From Pseudobacteroides cellulosolvens ATCC 35603 = DSM 2933 (GTDB taxonomy: Bacteria; Bacillota; Clostridia; Acetivibrionales; DSM-2933): a DNA stretch of 64,000 nt. Numbering within the stretch: position 1 is the stretch's first letter; every line of letters starts with the position of its first letter. Below, in pieces: positions 8,719 to 19,200 of the stretch. Made by a program: the position numbers and the translations under genes. The stretch lies in the NCBI RefSeq assembly GCF_001262605.1, contig NZ_LGTC01000001.1, positions 186,001 through 250,000 on the forward strand, given 5' to 3'. Under the pieces are notes generated by a model that saw only the letters and a list, made by a program, of their open reading frames with translations, searched no databases and was not told the DNA's origin.

Positions 8719-8762
8719 ATGTTGATTATATTAATTATAATTATTAATGATATAATCAACAT
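8719..8762. promoter_or_regulatory. 44-bp palindrome in the divergent region before mrfA
   Basis: ATGTTGATTATA (8719-8730) and its exact reverse complement (8751-8762) flank a 20-base AT-only centre that is itself nearly symmetric. It sits 28 bases upstream of the minus-strand fusion gene start, where an operator or a cruciform-forming site could act. The rest of 8692-9069 is AT-rich and shows nothing else I can name. Confidence 0.45.
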
Positions 8763-9069
8763 CGTGCTAAATTTTCCTCTACATGAATTATATATTAATT
8801 ATCTGTATTCTTCAATAATTGATATAAAAAATAAAATACATAGCAAGCATTAATATGTAAAAAGTTGTCGTTTTATTATATCTGATGTAAAAATGAGTTA
8901 AGTAAGATTAAAGAAATATCTGGAAGTAATATTTTAGCCATTCCTTAAATTAAATCTATTAATTAAATAAAAAAATTATTATAATTAGATATATAAAAAT
9001 TAATTAATTTTTTATATAAAAAGTGTTTTTAATTTAAAAATCAAAAGATAAGGGTTATTGGAGAGCAGT

Positions 9070-11343
9070 ATGAATCTTGAACAGATTTTAGAAAATTTTA
9101 AAAATTCTGAAGAGTTGATGAAAAATATAACAGCTTGGATTGAAATACCTCCTAAAGATGCTGTTTATTCAGATTTTCCCGAATGTATGGATATAAGGCT
9201 AAAGGAAGCCCTCAAAAGGAGGGGGATAACAAGGCTTTATTCTCATCAGGCTTGTGCAGTCAGGGAAGTGGAAAACAATAAAAACGTTGTAGTAGTTACC
9301 CCGACGGCATCGGGTAAAACAATGTGCTACAACATACCTGTTATAAATAATATTTTAAAGGATCCTGAATCAAGGGCAATTTTTCTGTTTCCGACAAAAG
9401 CACTTTCTCAGGACCAGACAACCGAGCTGCATGAGCTTATCACAGAGGTAGGTGTAGATATAAAAACCTATACATATGACGGTGATACTCCACAATCAGC
9501 TAGAAAGGCTATAAGGCAGGCGGGACATATAGTTGTCACAAATCCCGATATGCTCCACAGCGGTATACTTCCCCATCATACAAAATGGAACAAGCTGTTT
9601 GAGAACCTGAAGTTTATAGTGATTGATGAGGTACACCATTATAGGGGCGTTTTTGGCAGCCATCTTGCAAATGTAATAAGAAGGCTGAAGCGAATATGTA
9701 ATTTTTACGGCTCCAACCCTAGGTTTATTTGCTGTTCGGCTACAATAGCCAACCCGGATGAATTGGCTTGCGGAATTACAGGAGAGGATGTTGTGCTGAT
9801 TGATAATAACGGGGCACCAATGGGTAAAAAGCATTTTATTTTTTATAATCCGCCAGTTGTCAATAAAGAACTGGGAATCAGGAAAAGCAGCACTATAGAA
9901 GCCAAGATAATGGCTCAGAACCTCATAAGAAACAATATACAGACAATAGTATTTACCAGAAGCAGGTTAAATGTTGAAGTTTTAGTAACCTACCTTAAGG
10001 ATGTTTACTCAAGTAAATTCGAGGGTGAGCAAAGAGTAAGGGGATATAGAGGTGGATATCTTCCAAGCCTTAGGCGTGAAATAGAAAGAGGACTTAGAAA
10101 CGGCAGTGTTACAGGCGTAGTAAGCACTAATGCCCTTGAACTGGGTATTGATATAGGTAATCTGGAGGCATGTGTCATATGCGGGTATCCGGGAAATATT
10201 TCCAGTACATGGCAGCAGGCGGGAAGGGCCGGCAGAAGGAACAGTGTCTCAGCTACATTCCTTATCGCCAGCAGCAGTCCCCTTGACCAGTACATTGTGA
10301 GCAACAGCGATTATTTTTTCGAGAAGAGTCCCGAATATGGACTTATTAATCCGGATAATCTAGCCATACTTTATAATCATATAAAATGTGCGGCATTTGA
10401 GCTTCCATTTACAGAAGATGAGAAGTTTGGAGTTGAAACAACAGGAGAAATACTGTCATTTATGGAAGATGCCAAGATTTTAAGGCATGTAGGCTCAAGA
10501 TGGTATTGGATGAATGATGTTTTTCCTGCAGGTGATATATCCCTTAGAAGTGCTTCAAATGAGAATTTTATAATAATTGACATATCGGAACCAAAACACA
10601 GGGTTATAGGGGAAACAGACAGATTCAGTGCACCTATGCTCCTTCATGAGGAAGCCATATATATGCATGAAGGTCAGCAATATCAAGTTGAGGAACTTGA
10701 TTTTGACAATAAAAAAGCATATGTGAGGAAGGTTGATGTGGATTACTATACAGATGCCAACCTGGCAGTTGACATGAAGGTTATTGATGTATTCAGAAGC
10801 GAGGAAGGAAAACTTACAGACAGGTTCAGCGGGGAGGTAATGGTTTCTGCCATTGTAACCATGTTCAAGAAGATCAAGTTATATACCCATGAAAACATAG
10901 GTTCAGGTCCTGTTAATCTTCCTGAGCTTGAAATGCATACAACTTCCTATTGGATAAGCTTTTCCGAAGAAGCAACAAAAGGCCTGTCCCAATTGGAAAT
11001 ACAGAATGGTCTTTTTGGTCTTTCAAACATCATCGCAAATTGTGCACCTATTTATCTGATGTGTGACCCTGGAGATATAAGGGTAGTATATCAGGTAAAG
11101 GCACCTTTTACAGTTAAGCCTACACTTTATATCTATGACAGCTATCCTGGGGGAGTAGGATTTAGTGAAAAACTATACAATATTCACCAGGAATTGTTTA
11201 TTGCTGCAGGTAAAATGATTGAGCAGTGTGAATGTGAATGCGGCTGCCCGTCATGCGTCGGACCGCTGAACGAGTTTTCAGGCAGTGGAAACCCCAAACT
11301 TTTAACCTTAAAGCTTATAGGATATACTTTAAGTAATGATTAA
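9070..11343 (+). CDS. mrfA: MrfA-type (YprA) DEAH-box DNA helicase with C-terminal zinc-binding domain
   Basis: Superfamily 2 helicase, 757 residues from the ATG at 9070. An in-frame TTG lies at 9058, but GGAG sits 6 bases before the ATG. Motif I is TPTASGKT (~80), motif II is IDEVHH (~187), and the second RecA lobe has STNALELGIDIG and QQAGRAGRR. The C-terminus carries the four-cysteine cluster CECECGCPSC typical of the DUF1998 domain. In Bacillus subtilis MrfA works with the exonuclease MrfB in a mitomycin-C repair pathway independent of UvrABC. The mrfB homologue follows here after 105 bases, so the pair is conserved. Confidence 0.9.
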   Translation: MNLEQILENFKNSEELMKNITAWIEIPPKDAVYSDFPECMDIRLKEALKRRGITRLYSHQACAVREVENNKNVVVVTPTASGKTMCYNIPVINNILKDPESRAIFLFPTKALSQDQTTELHELITEVGVDIKTYTYDGDTPQSARKAIRQAGHIVVTNPDMLHSGILPHHTKWNKLFENLKFIVIDEVHHYRGVFGSHLANVIRRLKRICNFYGSNPRFICCSATIANPDELACGITGEDVVLIDNNGAPMGKKHFIFYNPPVVNKELGIRKSSTIEAKIMAQNLIRNNIQTIVFTRSRLNVEVLVTYLKDVYSSKFEGEQRVRGYRGGYLPSLRREIERGLRNGSVTGVVSTNALELGIDIGNLEACVICGYPGNISSTWQQAGRAGRRNSVSATFLIASSSPLDQYIVSNSDYFFEKSPEYGLINPDNLAILYNHIKCAAFELPFTEDEKFGVETTGEILSFMEDAKILRHVGSRWYWMNDVFPAGDISLRSASNENFIIIDISEPKHRVIGETDRFSAPMLLHEEAIYMHEGQQYQVEELDFDNKKAYVRKVDVDYYTDANLAVDMKVIDVFRSEEGKLTDRFSGEVMVSAIVTMFKKIKLYTHENIGSGPVNLPELEMHTTSYWISFSEEATKGLSQLEIQNGLFGLSNIIANCAPIYLMCDPGDIRVVYQVKAPFTVKPTLYIYDSYPGGVGFSEKLYNIHQELFIAAGKMIEQCECECGCPSCVGPLNEFSGSGNPKLLTLKLIGYTLSND

Positions 11344-11448
11344 CTATGAGTTTTTAAATGTCTAGGAAATTATGCTGTATACTACACCGCAATTTCTCAC
11401 GACAACGATTAATGTTGACAAAGTCACCAACGATTTTGTTTTGGGAGC

Positions 11449-12699
11449 ATGGATATGTATTCTGATTTAAGAAGCAAACTGAAGGAATTTGCTGAGAAAC
11501 AAAAAATTAAAGAGGCTGTGATTGAGAGTAACTCTGACATTGAAAGCACCTGTGAAAATGCCTCTGAAATAGACAAGCTTATGGATGGAACTATTGAAAC
11601 GGGCCATTTAGGAACATTTTTCATACATAAAAATCAATTTTCCCTAGACTATGCCCATGGGAATTGCATATTGGGGGAATTTACAAAGCTGGATTTTGAG
11701 TATCTTTTAAGGGCTTTTAACAGTAATAGCAAATTGGACCTTAAAGATATGATATTCCTTGACACTGAGACAACAGGACTTGGCGGGGCGGGAACAGTAG
11801 CTTTTCTAGTGGGGATAGGATATTTCGAAAAAGAAAATTTTGTTGTAAAACAGCTTTTTATGAGAGACTATGATGAAGAGCCTGCCATGCTTTGCTATTT
11901 AGAAAATGAACTCGCTTCTAGGAAAGCACTTATAACTTTCAACGGTAAGGCATTTGACTGGAACCTCTTAAATTCAAGATTTATATTTAACAAAATTAAA
12001 TGTCGGCAAAAGGATCCTGTACATCTGGATTTATTGCACATATCCAGGGCAATATGGAAAAGGAAGCTTGAAAGCTGCAGGTTGATATCACTTGAAGAAA
12101 ATTTGCTTGGACTAACAAGGAATGATGATATACCGGGTTACCTTATACCAGCGGCTTATTTCAAATATCTTAACGACAGAGATGCAAAGGATATGAAGAG
12201 GGTGCTGGAACATAACAAATCAGATATCATTTCAATGGTATCTCTATTTGTAAAAATCGGAAGGCTATTAAATAATCCTATGGAAGAAGCATCTGATTAT
12301 AATGAATTATTTGGTGCTGCCAGGATTTATAATAAAGCTATGGATTATATGAAGGCTGAGAACTGTTATAAGCATTGCTCCATCTCAAACAACAATATTA
12401 TAAGGACCCAAGCATTAAAAGAGCTTATTGTATTGTACAAAAGCGGTAAGGATTATGACAGCATAACCAAATGCCTTGAGCTCATCATTAACTCGTCAAA
12501 AACTCCCAATATTCCCATAATGATACAACTTGCAAAGCATTATGAGCATAGGGTCAAAGATTTTTCCAGGGCAAAGGAGATAACTGAAAAAGCTTTTGAT
12601 ATATGCTTAGGCAGTGGTATGTTAAGACATGCATATTATAAGGAGCTTAAGCACAGATTGGAACGTTTGGTAAGAAAGACAGCTAAAGTAGCTAAGTAA
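11449..12699 (+). CDS. mrfB: MrfB-type (YprB) DEDD exonuclease with C-terminal helical repeats
   Basis: RNase H-fold 3'-5' exonuclease of the YprB family, 416 residues. Catalytic acidic motifs: FLDTETTG (Asp, Glu) near residue 105, ITFNGKAFDW (Asp) near 165, and EHNKSDIISM (Asp) near 264. The C-terminal ~120 residues look like TPR-type helices (ARIYNKAMDYMKAENCYKH). The start follows GGGAGC. With the preceding helicase it forms the MrfAB repair pair; MrfA probably opens the DNA and MrfB degrades one strand. Homology is clear, but its action in this organism is inferred from B. subtilis. Confidence 0.88.
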   Translation: MDMYSDLRSKLKEFAEKQKIKEAVIESNSDIESTCENASEIDKLMDGTIETGHLGTFFIHKNQFSLDYAHGNCILGEFTKLDFEYLLRAFNSNSKLDLKDMIFLDTETTGLGGAGTVAFLVGIGYFEKENFVVKQLFMRDYDEEPAMLCYLENELASRKALITFNGKAFDWNLLNSRFIFNKIKCRQKDPVHLDLLHISRAIWKRKLESCRLISLEENLLGLTRNDDIPGYLIPAAYFKYLNDRDAKDMKRVLEHNKSDIISMVSLFVKIGRLLNNPMEEASDYNELFGAARIYNKAMDYMKAENCYKHCSISNNNIIRTQALKELIVLYKSGKDYDSITKCLELIINSSKTPNIPIMIQLAKHYEHRVKDFSRAKEITEKAFDICLGSGMLRHAYYKELKHRLERLVRKTAKVAK

Positions 12700-12859
12700 T
12701 AATAATACATTTGAACTGGAAATGCAAAAAAATGTATTAACTTCTTGGAGAAATATGCAAATTAAAACCATAAATAGTAAGAAATGCGTGCAAAAAGTTT
12801 GACTGTTGGGAAAAATATGGTATAATTGGTTTATAATATTTTTTCAAGGGGGAAATGTT

Positions 12860-13111
12860 ATGGAACGATGGAAAGGTAAACTCAGAGCAAGGGAGTTTGA
12901 AGCTAATGTGGAAGTTTTTTACGAAATGCCTACTTATTATAGCTTAGGTGAGTGGTACGGGTACGGAACTGCAGCCAAATCCATTGAAGCAAAGGAATAC
13001 GATACAAACCTTGGAAGTATTATAGTAAATAATATCAAGGACATTAACTACAGTAAATCATTATTTGGTTTTATAGGAAATGGAGATTTAAATTTACCGA
13101 AAGAAGAATAA
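12860..13111 (+). CDS. hypothetical protein, 83 aa
   Basis: Not recognised. The ATG at 12860 is chosen over the longer frame from 12806 because AAGGGGG precedes it by about 8 bases. The product begins MERWKGKLRAREFEANVEV and contains FIGNGDL near its end. It appears to be a small soluble beta-rich protein. A terminator follows at 13189. Confidence 0.6.
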   Translation: MERWKGKLRAREFEANVEVFYEMPTYYSLGEWYGYGTAAKSIEAKEYDTNLGSIIVNNIKDINYSKSLFGFIGNGDLNLPKEE

Positions 13112-13188
13112 ATTAATTATTAGCTATTTTGTTTAATTATGTAATTTTGTGGGTAAATTAAATTACGATAGACTTTGCAAATTATCCT

Positions 13189-13229
13189 AAAAAGGGGAAC
13201 CGGATTTCATATGAATGGTTCTCTTTTTT
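13189..13229 (+). terminator. rho-independent terminator
   Basis: AAAAAGGGGAACC pairs with GGTTCTCTTTTTT (two G-U pairs) across a 15-base loop and runs into six Ts. Confidence 0.8.
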
Positions 13230-13299
13230 AGTGTCGTATTATAATTTACAAACTATTCACACTTTTTTAAAACTTAAAGAATAGAATATTTTTAAAAGA

Positions 13300-13388
13300 T
13301 AATATAGGTGAAACATTATAGAGAGATATATCTGTTTCATAGTACATCGATTTCTCCCTAAAAGAGCTGTTAATAGCTCTTTTTTTTT
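13300..13388 (+). ncRNA. possible small RNA ending in a strong terminator
   Basis: There is no ORF between 13230 and 13569. Within it, GAAACA/TGTTTC encloses a GATATATC self-complementary stretch (about 13310-13339), followed by the terminator hairpin AAAAGAGCT-GTTAAT-AGCTCTTTT with a long T-run (13360-13388). A terminator with no gene before it suggests a short independent transcript or a leader. The family is not recognised and the 5' end is a guess. Confidence 0.3.
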
Positions 13389-13569
13389 ACACTGCTTTTG
13401 AACAGGATTATGAAATGTTTTTTTCCGAGACATTAAAAAACTTATTTAATAGGTTCTAGGATTTATAAGAATTTAATATATAATAATGCTGCAGCATTTT
13501 AAAAAATTTTTTTATAATTGCAGGAATTTACCTTCAAATGGAGAATTAGGAAATTGGGAGGGTGATATT

Positions 13570-13902
13570 ATGTATAATGAAGATATTAAAGAGACTTTAA
13601 TTAAAGCAATAAGTCAGAGAAAGCCTATCAAATTCCGTTATAATAGCCCGGATGATGATGTAACCGGGGAGAGAATCGGCTACTCACATGCGATGTACAT
13701 AAACTATTATACGGGAAATATTCTTGTAGATATATATCAAACTGCTGGTGATTCAAATGAAAAGAAAGTCATTCCTGAGTGGAGGCAATTTAAATTAAGC
13801 TGCATTGATAATATTGAGATACTTGCTGACAAACAGTTTGAAGTACAGAAAGACTATAAGCCCAACTCTCCGAAATACAAAAATTGTATTGCTAAAATAT
13901 AG
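13570..13902 (+). CDS. small WYL-domain-like protein, 110 aa
   Basis: The ATG at 13570 is preceded by GGGAGGGTG; the longer frame from 13486 lacks a ribosome binding site. The chain follows a WYL domain: RKPIKFRYNS, an R-I-x-Y-x-HAMYIN segment, GNILVDIYQ, WRQFKLSCIDNIEIL. WYL domains bind small ligands or nucleic acid and usually sit behind a helix-turn-helix; here the domain stands alone. Its role is unknown. A terminator follows at once. Confidence 0.65.
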   Translation: MYNEDIKETLIKAISQRKPIKFRYNSPDDDVTGERIGYSHAMYINYYTGNILVDIYQTAGDSNEKKVIPEWRQFKLSCIDNIEILADKQFEVQKDYKPNSPKYKNCIAKI

Positions 13903-13919
13903 TGTATAAATAAGTTTAT

Positions 13920-13947
13920 AAGCCTCTTAGAAATAGGAGGCTTTTTT
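13920..13947 (+). terminator. rho-independent terminator
   Basis: AAGCCTCTTA-GAAA-TAGGAGGCTT followed by TTTTT, just after the WYL-like gene. Confidence 0.85.
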
Positions 13948-14079
13948 GACGAGAGTTAGAAGTAGGCATATATTAAGTAAGAACAAGGCAATATCTTTGT
14001 AAATAAGTCCTAAAGTTTAATGTAAAAATTACCGATGATTACCTTAGTGTTTTATATTTAATTTTTGGAGGTGGAATTT

Positions 14080-14292
14080 ATGAACATTATTAATGCTGTT
14101 GATAAGGCATATGAGACAAAGAGTCTTAAGGAATTGGTAAATGCTCCTGTAGATGCTTTAAAAGGTGTATCGGAGAATGATGCAAAATTACTCAAAGATG
14201 CATTTAATGTAAAAACTATAGGTGATTTAGCTCAACTTAAATATGTAAAATGGGCACAGGCTATTGTAACTCTTGCTGAAACTGAAGGATAG
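14080..14292 (+). CDS. small helix-hairpin-helix-like protein, 70 aa
   Basis: The ATG at 14080 follows GGAGGTGG. The sequence ALKGVSENDAKLLKDAF then VKTIGDLAQ then KWAQAIVTLAE has the pattern of a helix-hairpin-helix-like fold also seen as an isolated domain in other bacteria. It could bind DNA or protein; I cannot tell which. It is monocistronic, with its own terminator. Confidence 0.6.
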   Translation: MNIINAVDKAYETKSLKELVNAPVDALKGVSENDAKLLKDAFNVKTIGDLAQLKYVKWAQAIVTLAETEG

Positions 14293-14309
14293 CATATATT
14301 ATATATTGT

Positions 14310-14339
14310 GAACCTCTGGCTTAATGTCAGGGGTTTTTT
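14310..14339 (+). terminator. rho-independent terminator
   Basis: AACCTCTGGC-TTAAT-GTCAGGGGTT followed by TTTT. Confidence 0.8.
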
Positions 14340-14369
14340 ATCTTTCCAAGTATGAGTGTGATAAATTCA

Positions 14370-14398
14370 TTGATTCTTAAAATATGATATAGTATAAT
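14370..14398 (+). promoter_or_regulatory. sigma-A-type promoter
   Basis: TTGATT and TATAAT with exactly 17 bases between them, about 220 bases ahead of the small gene at 14616. The long untranslated leader (14405-14615) shows no structure I recognise. Confidence 0.6.
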
Positions 14399-14615
14399 AG
14401 AAACATTAGGCAATACAATTTCTTGAAATTCCATTCCAAACAATTTCCACATGGGTTAAGCCACAAATTATATGAGTTAAATAATCGTAGTTTAAAATGC
14501 TATTTTTAAACGTTGAAGTAGGTAGGATTTATATGTGCTGAATACAGATAGATAATCTGGAAAATGTCTTACACCTCGGGGGAATTTATCAGAAGAAAGG
14601 AATAAAGGTGATTGA

Positions 14616-14900
14616 ATGAGTGATTTAAAGGTCAGATATAGTGTGAAAGAAAGCAAAGAAGAGTATCCATGCATAGAGGGAAAAGATACTTATAACACTA
14701 TAGAGGAAGCGAGTATTGCCGTAGATTACATCTTAAAGAATATTATGCAGAAAAATTCTAAAAGTATAAAACATACTGGACTGCTGATGGTTGATACTAT
14801 CTGTGAAGATGGCACTGTTGTTATTGGAAGGCTTGATGGAACTTTTGACGGTGAAGATTTCTTTATTGAAATAATAGAGCTGCAGAGAAGTATAGTATGA
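14616..14900 (+). CDS. hypothetical protein, 94 aa
   Basis: The ATG start has AAGGTGA upstream. An acidic soluble protein with DTYNTIEEASIAVDYILKN and a glycine-containing beta section GTVVIGRLDGTFDGEDFF. No family recognised. It is the last plus-strand gene before the biosynthetic region. Confidence 0.6.
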   Translation: MSDLKVRYSVKESKEEYPCIEGKDTYNTIEEASIAVDYILKNIMQKNSKSIKHTGLLMVDTICEDGTVVIGRLDGTFDGEDFFIEIIELQRSIV

Positions 14901-15074
14901 TGATGCAGCTTTCAAGGCTTTTATTGCAGTATAGTTGAATTATTGGAAGTGAATCCAATTGATTCTTATATAAGTAGCAGTCAGACTATACTTGGTTGTA
15001 TTTTACTATAATACATCAATAGAAATTACCACATTTAATTTTGAGTAGTTCCTGGTAACATGTCTCATGGATGG

Positions 15075-15146
15075 CTCCTTTACTAAGATTAGGTATGTAT
15101 ATTGCTTAACACAAACCTAATCTTAGCTAAAGGAGTTTTATTTTTC
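15075..15146 (+). terminator. long-stem terminator
   Basis: CTCCTTT-A-CTAAGATTAGGT pairs with ACCTAATCTTAG-CT-AAAGGAG, a ~19-bp stem with one internal mismatch, followed by TTTTATTTTT. It isolates upstream transcription from the minus-strand regulator gene. Confidence 0.75.
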
Positions 15147-15161
15147 TTCTCAAATGTTTTC

Positions 15162-16001
15162 CTATAATTTTAATGCAGCTGCATCCTTGTATTTTTTTGG
15201 CGATATTCCTTTGGATTTTTTAAATATCTTTGAAAATTGAAGAGGATCATTATATCCTACCGCATTTGAGATATAACTGATAGTATTGCTTGGGTTTGTT
15301 AGCAACTCACATGCTTTTTCTATTCTGTATTTGATAATAAATTCTTTTGGAGTAGTATTTAGGATTTCGTGAAATATTTTTGACAGATATTTCCTATCTA
15401 AGCTTAAATATTTAGCAATATCATGAACTGTAATTTTCTTGCTGTAATTTGAGTATATAAATTGGGTTGCTTGATTGATATATGAATATCTTGTATTATT
15501 GCTTCTTTTGTTAGTGTTTATTATTTTTGCGTTTTCAATAAGGAATAAGAGAAGCAAATATAGCAAACTATGTAATTTAATCTCTCTATTATCATCATTT
15601 GACTGAGTTTTCAACATTTCATTAAAGCAACTTTTCACAAACTCGGTTTTTTCAAATGTAAAAATAGGGTTTTGCTGATCAATGTATGCACGTTTAAGAT
15701 AATAAGAAGCATTTATGCCGTCGAATCCAATCCAATAATATGTTAAAGGAGTTTCAATACTTGACTTCAAATATGAAAGACAATCTGGGGGAATAAGAAA
15801 ACCAGAGCCTTTTTCTAAGGAATAGTTCTGGTTATTTATATTACATGATCCCGTCCCATCAAGAATAAAGTATATGGAAAACTGGTCCATGATATCTTGT
15901 GTCCCAAAATACCCAGGCTTGCAATGTTCTAATCCGTAGTTATATAAGCTTAAATCAATATTTGAATTCATATAGTTTGAACAAACATTAAACTGAGCCA
16001 T
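15162..16001 (-). CDS. AraC-family transcriptional regulator
   Basis: 279 residues. The N-terminal cupin-like AraC ligand domain has FILDGTGSCNINNQNYSLEKGSGFLIPP (in two parts about residues 47-75). The C-terminal ~100 residues form the double helix-turn-helix: ITVHDIAKYLSLDRKYLSKIF and ISYISNAVGYNDPLQFSKIFKK. It is transcribed away from the NRPS/PKS operon and is the only regulator next to it, so it is the probable pathway-specific activator. The effector is unknown. Confidence 0.9.
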   Translation of the reverse strand: MAQFNVCSNYMNSNIDLSLYNYGLEHCKPGYFGTQDIMDQFSIYFILDGTGSCNINNQNYSLEKGSGFLIPPDCLSYLKSSIETPLTYYWIGFDGINASYYLKRAYIDQQNPIFTFEKTEFVKSCFNEMLKTQSNDDNREIKLHSLLYLLLLFLIENAKIINTNKRSNNTRYSYINQATQFIYSNYSKKITVHDIAKYLSLDRKYLSKIFHEILNTTPKEFIIKYRIEKACELLTNPSNTISYISNAVGYNDPLQFSKIFKKSKGISPKKYKDAAALKL

Positions 16002-16120
16002 GTTTAAACCTCTTCAAATGCTATTACCAAAAATATATATAATATATAAAACTTGGTTTGATTAATAAATCTAAAATAATGTGCATTTTTTACAAAAATT
16101 ATGAAGAAAATCAATTTAAC

Positions 16121-16175
16121 GACATTATAACATAAGATTGTGACAAATGTCTATTTATTGTTATTTTATTATAAT
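16121..16175 (+). promoter_or_regulatory. candidate promoter/operator of the NRPS/PKS operon
   Basis: A TATAAT box lies at 16170-16175 with no good -35 box at the right distance, as expected for an activator-dependent promoter. Upstream, GACATT (16121-16126) and AATGTC (16146-16151) form an inverted pair. Both lie in the 281-base gap between the divergent AraC regulator and the first NRPS gene. Confidence 0.35.
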
Positions 16176-16282
16176 TTATAATTAATTGTTAAAATAAGGT
16201 AATGATTCGGATGTGGAGAAGGGTATATCCGGTAATGACCTGATGTTCATGAAACTAAAGTATATTAAGGGGAGTTTGGTTT

Positions 16283-19200
16283 ATGAAGAGAGAACTCAGT
16301 GAAAATGTGAAGTTGTATCCATTGACGCATCCGCAGAAGAGGGTGTGGTATATAGAGAAAATCAACTCAAGTACTCCCTTGCATAATATCGGGGGCATAG
16401 TAAGAATAAAAGGGAAAGTTCGTCCGGATCTTCTTGTGGAAGCTATAAATATTTTTGTCAAAAAAAATGACGGAATAAGATTGTGCTTTGTGGAAAAAGA
16501 AGGTGATGTATGGCAATATGTAGGAGAATATAAAAGAAATACAATAGATATTATGGATTTTTGCATATATGAGGATACTGAAAAAGAACTCAATCTTTGG
16601 ATGGAAATGCAAGCTTGCAAGATTTTTGACATATATAATGATGAACTTTACTATTTTTCTTTATTTAAAATGGGTAACGATGAATACGGAGTTTTTGCAA
16701 GATTTCATCATATAATTTCAGATGGATGGTCTGTTTATCTTTACCTAAACAGGGTTTGCAAGCACTATATGAGCCTGGAAAGAGGGGAGGAGATTGGAGA
16801 CGAAAACCAATCTTCATATATAAACTATATTTTTCAGGAACAACAGTACTTGTCATCTCAAAAATTAAAAAAATACCAAGAATACTGGAAACAAAAATTT
16901 AGTGTGTTACCTGAAACATTTATGCATAAAAGCATGCAAAATACAAAGGGACAAAGAAAAAGCCGTATATTGGATTCTTTAAGGCTACAAGCTATCAAAG
17001 AGTTTTGCAATTTCCAGCATTGTTCACTGAATACATTTTTTATTATGATTATATTACTTTACATATATAAAACTACAGGTGAAAAAGACATTGTTATAGG
17101 TACCCCGGTACTGAATCGGTCGGGTAGGAAGGAGAAGGGGATTTTTGGAATGTTCACCAGTACCATGCCATTTAGAATAAAATTGGAAGGTGAGTATTCA
17201 TGTATCCAACTCTTAGGTGAGGTCGGAAAAGAGTTAAAAAACTGCTACTTAAATCAAAAGTATCCCTATGATTTCCTTGTACAGGATCTAGAATTGAGAA
17301 AAAAGGGATATGACGGACTATTCAATATCAGTGTCAATTATTATAATACAAAAATGGAAACGCAACTAAATGGAATGCCGACGGAAATTGTTGAGTTTTA
17401 CAGTGGAAATCAGGCTTATCCGCTTCAAGTTGTCATTAAGGAATGGTCAAGTGACGGATTGACAGTTTATCTTGATTATCAGACCGAATCCTATAAAGAG
17501 TACCAGATAGAATATATGATGCAGTGTATATTTACATTGGTGGAAAGGGTTTTAGCCAAACCTGAAACAATACTTGGAAATATCAGTTGTCTAACCCTGG
17601 ATGAGGTGCGGAAAAATATCTATGAATATAATTTTACTACTTCCATATACCCAAAAGAGAAAACCATTATCCAATTATTCGAGGAACAAGTAGATAGGAC
17701 ACCGCAAAACATTGCAATAGAATTTGGGGAACAGCAGTTAACTTTTACCGAGCTGAATCAAAAATCTAATCAACTTGCCAGGTGGCTCAGGGACAAAGGA
17801 ATCGGACGGAATGATATTGTAGGAATCATATCAGTCCATTCTATCGAAGCTATTGTAGGAGTATTAGGAGTATTAAAAGCAGGAGGTGCGTATTTGCCTA
17901 TAGACCCGGAATGCCCTGCCGAAAGAATGGAGTATTTGCTTAGAGATTCACAGGCAAATGTTTTATTTGTACATTGTAATATGAGTAGTATTCCGGATTT
18001 TCAAGGAGAAATTGTTTTCCTGAACGACACGAACATTTTTACCGGAGAGGGAGCAAATTTGCAAGCGGTAAATAATACAAGGGATCTTGCTTATATTATT
18101 TACACATCAGGATCGACCGGTAAACCAAAAGGTGTTATGGTTGAACATCAGGGAGTTGTCAACTACATATGGTGGGCGAGGATGGTGTATATAAAAGAAG
18201 ACAGAGATGTGTTTGCCATGTACTCTTCATTAGCTTTTGACTTAACGGTAACGTCCATTTTTACCCCGCTTATAAGCGGCAATAAAATGGTAGTGTATTA
18301 TGACGATAAATCTGAATTCATACTGGATAAAATTATGCGTGAAAATAAGTGCAGTATTATCAAATTAACACCGGCTCATTTGTCCTTGTTAAAAGATAGA
18401 GACAATAAAGGTTCGTCAGTAAAACGCTTTATTGTTGGAGGAGAAGATTTAAAAGTAAATCTGGCAGAGGCTATTTATCAAAGTTTTGCCGGAAATATTG
18501 AAATTTATAATGAGTATGGGCCTACCGAAACGGTAGTAGGTTGTATGGTACATCGGTATGAGTCTGGAAAAGACACAGGAATATCAGTACCGATTGGAGT
18601 ACCTGCCGATAATGTTCAAATATATATTCTGGATACCTACCTCAACCCTGTACCCACAGAAAGTATTGGTGAAATGTATATATCAGGAGATGGTGTAGCT
18701 AGAGGGTACTTGAACAGGGAGGATTTGACACGGGAGAAATTTATAGAAAACCCTTTTGTAATGGGAAAAAAGATGTATAAAACCGGTGATCTGGCTAGAT
18801 TTTTAACCAATGGCAAAATAGAATATGCAGGAAGAATTGACCAGCAGGTAAAAATCAAGGGATATCGTATTGAGTTGGGCGAAATAGAAAAGCATTTGTT
18901 ACAGCACGAAAGCATTCAGGAGGCTGTTGTTATAGACCGTGAGAATGAAAGTGGTATGAAATACCTTTGTGCATACCTTGTTGTGATTGAACCTGTAGAA
19001 GAAAGTGAGATTAGGAAATACCTCTTAAAGATGCTTCCCGAGTATATGATACCTCAAAATTACTGCTACCTTAAGGATATTCCATTGACCGGCAACGGAA
19101 AAGTAAACAGGGCGTTATTGCCTGAACCTGATAGAAAAATAAAGACTGTAACGAAGTATGTTGGACCTGCAAATGAATTGGAGGAAAAACTGCTGGATAC

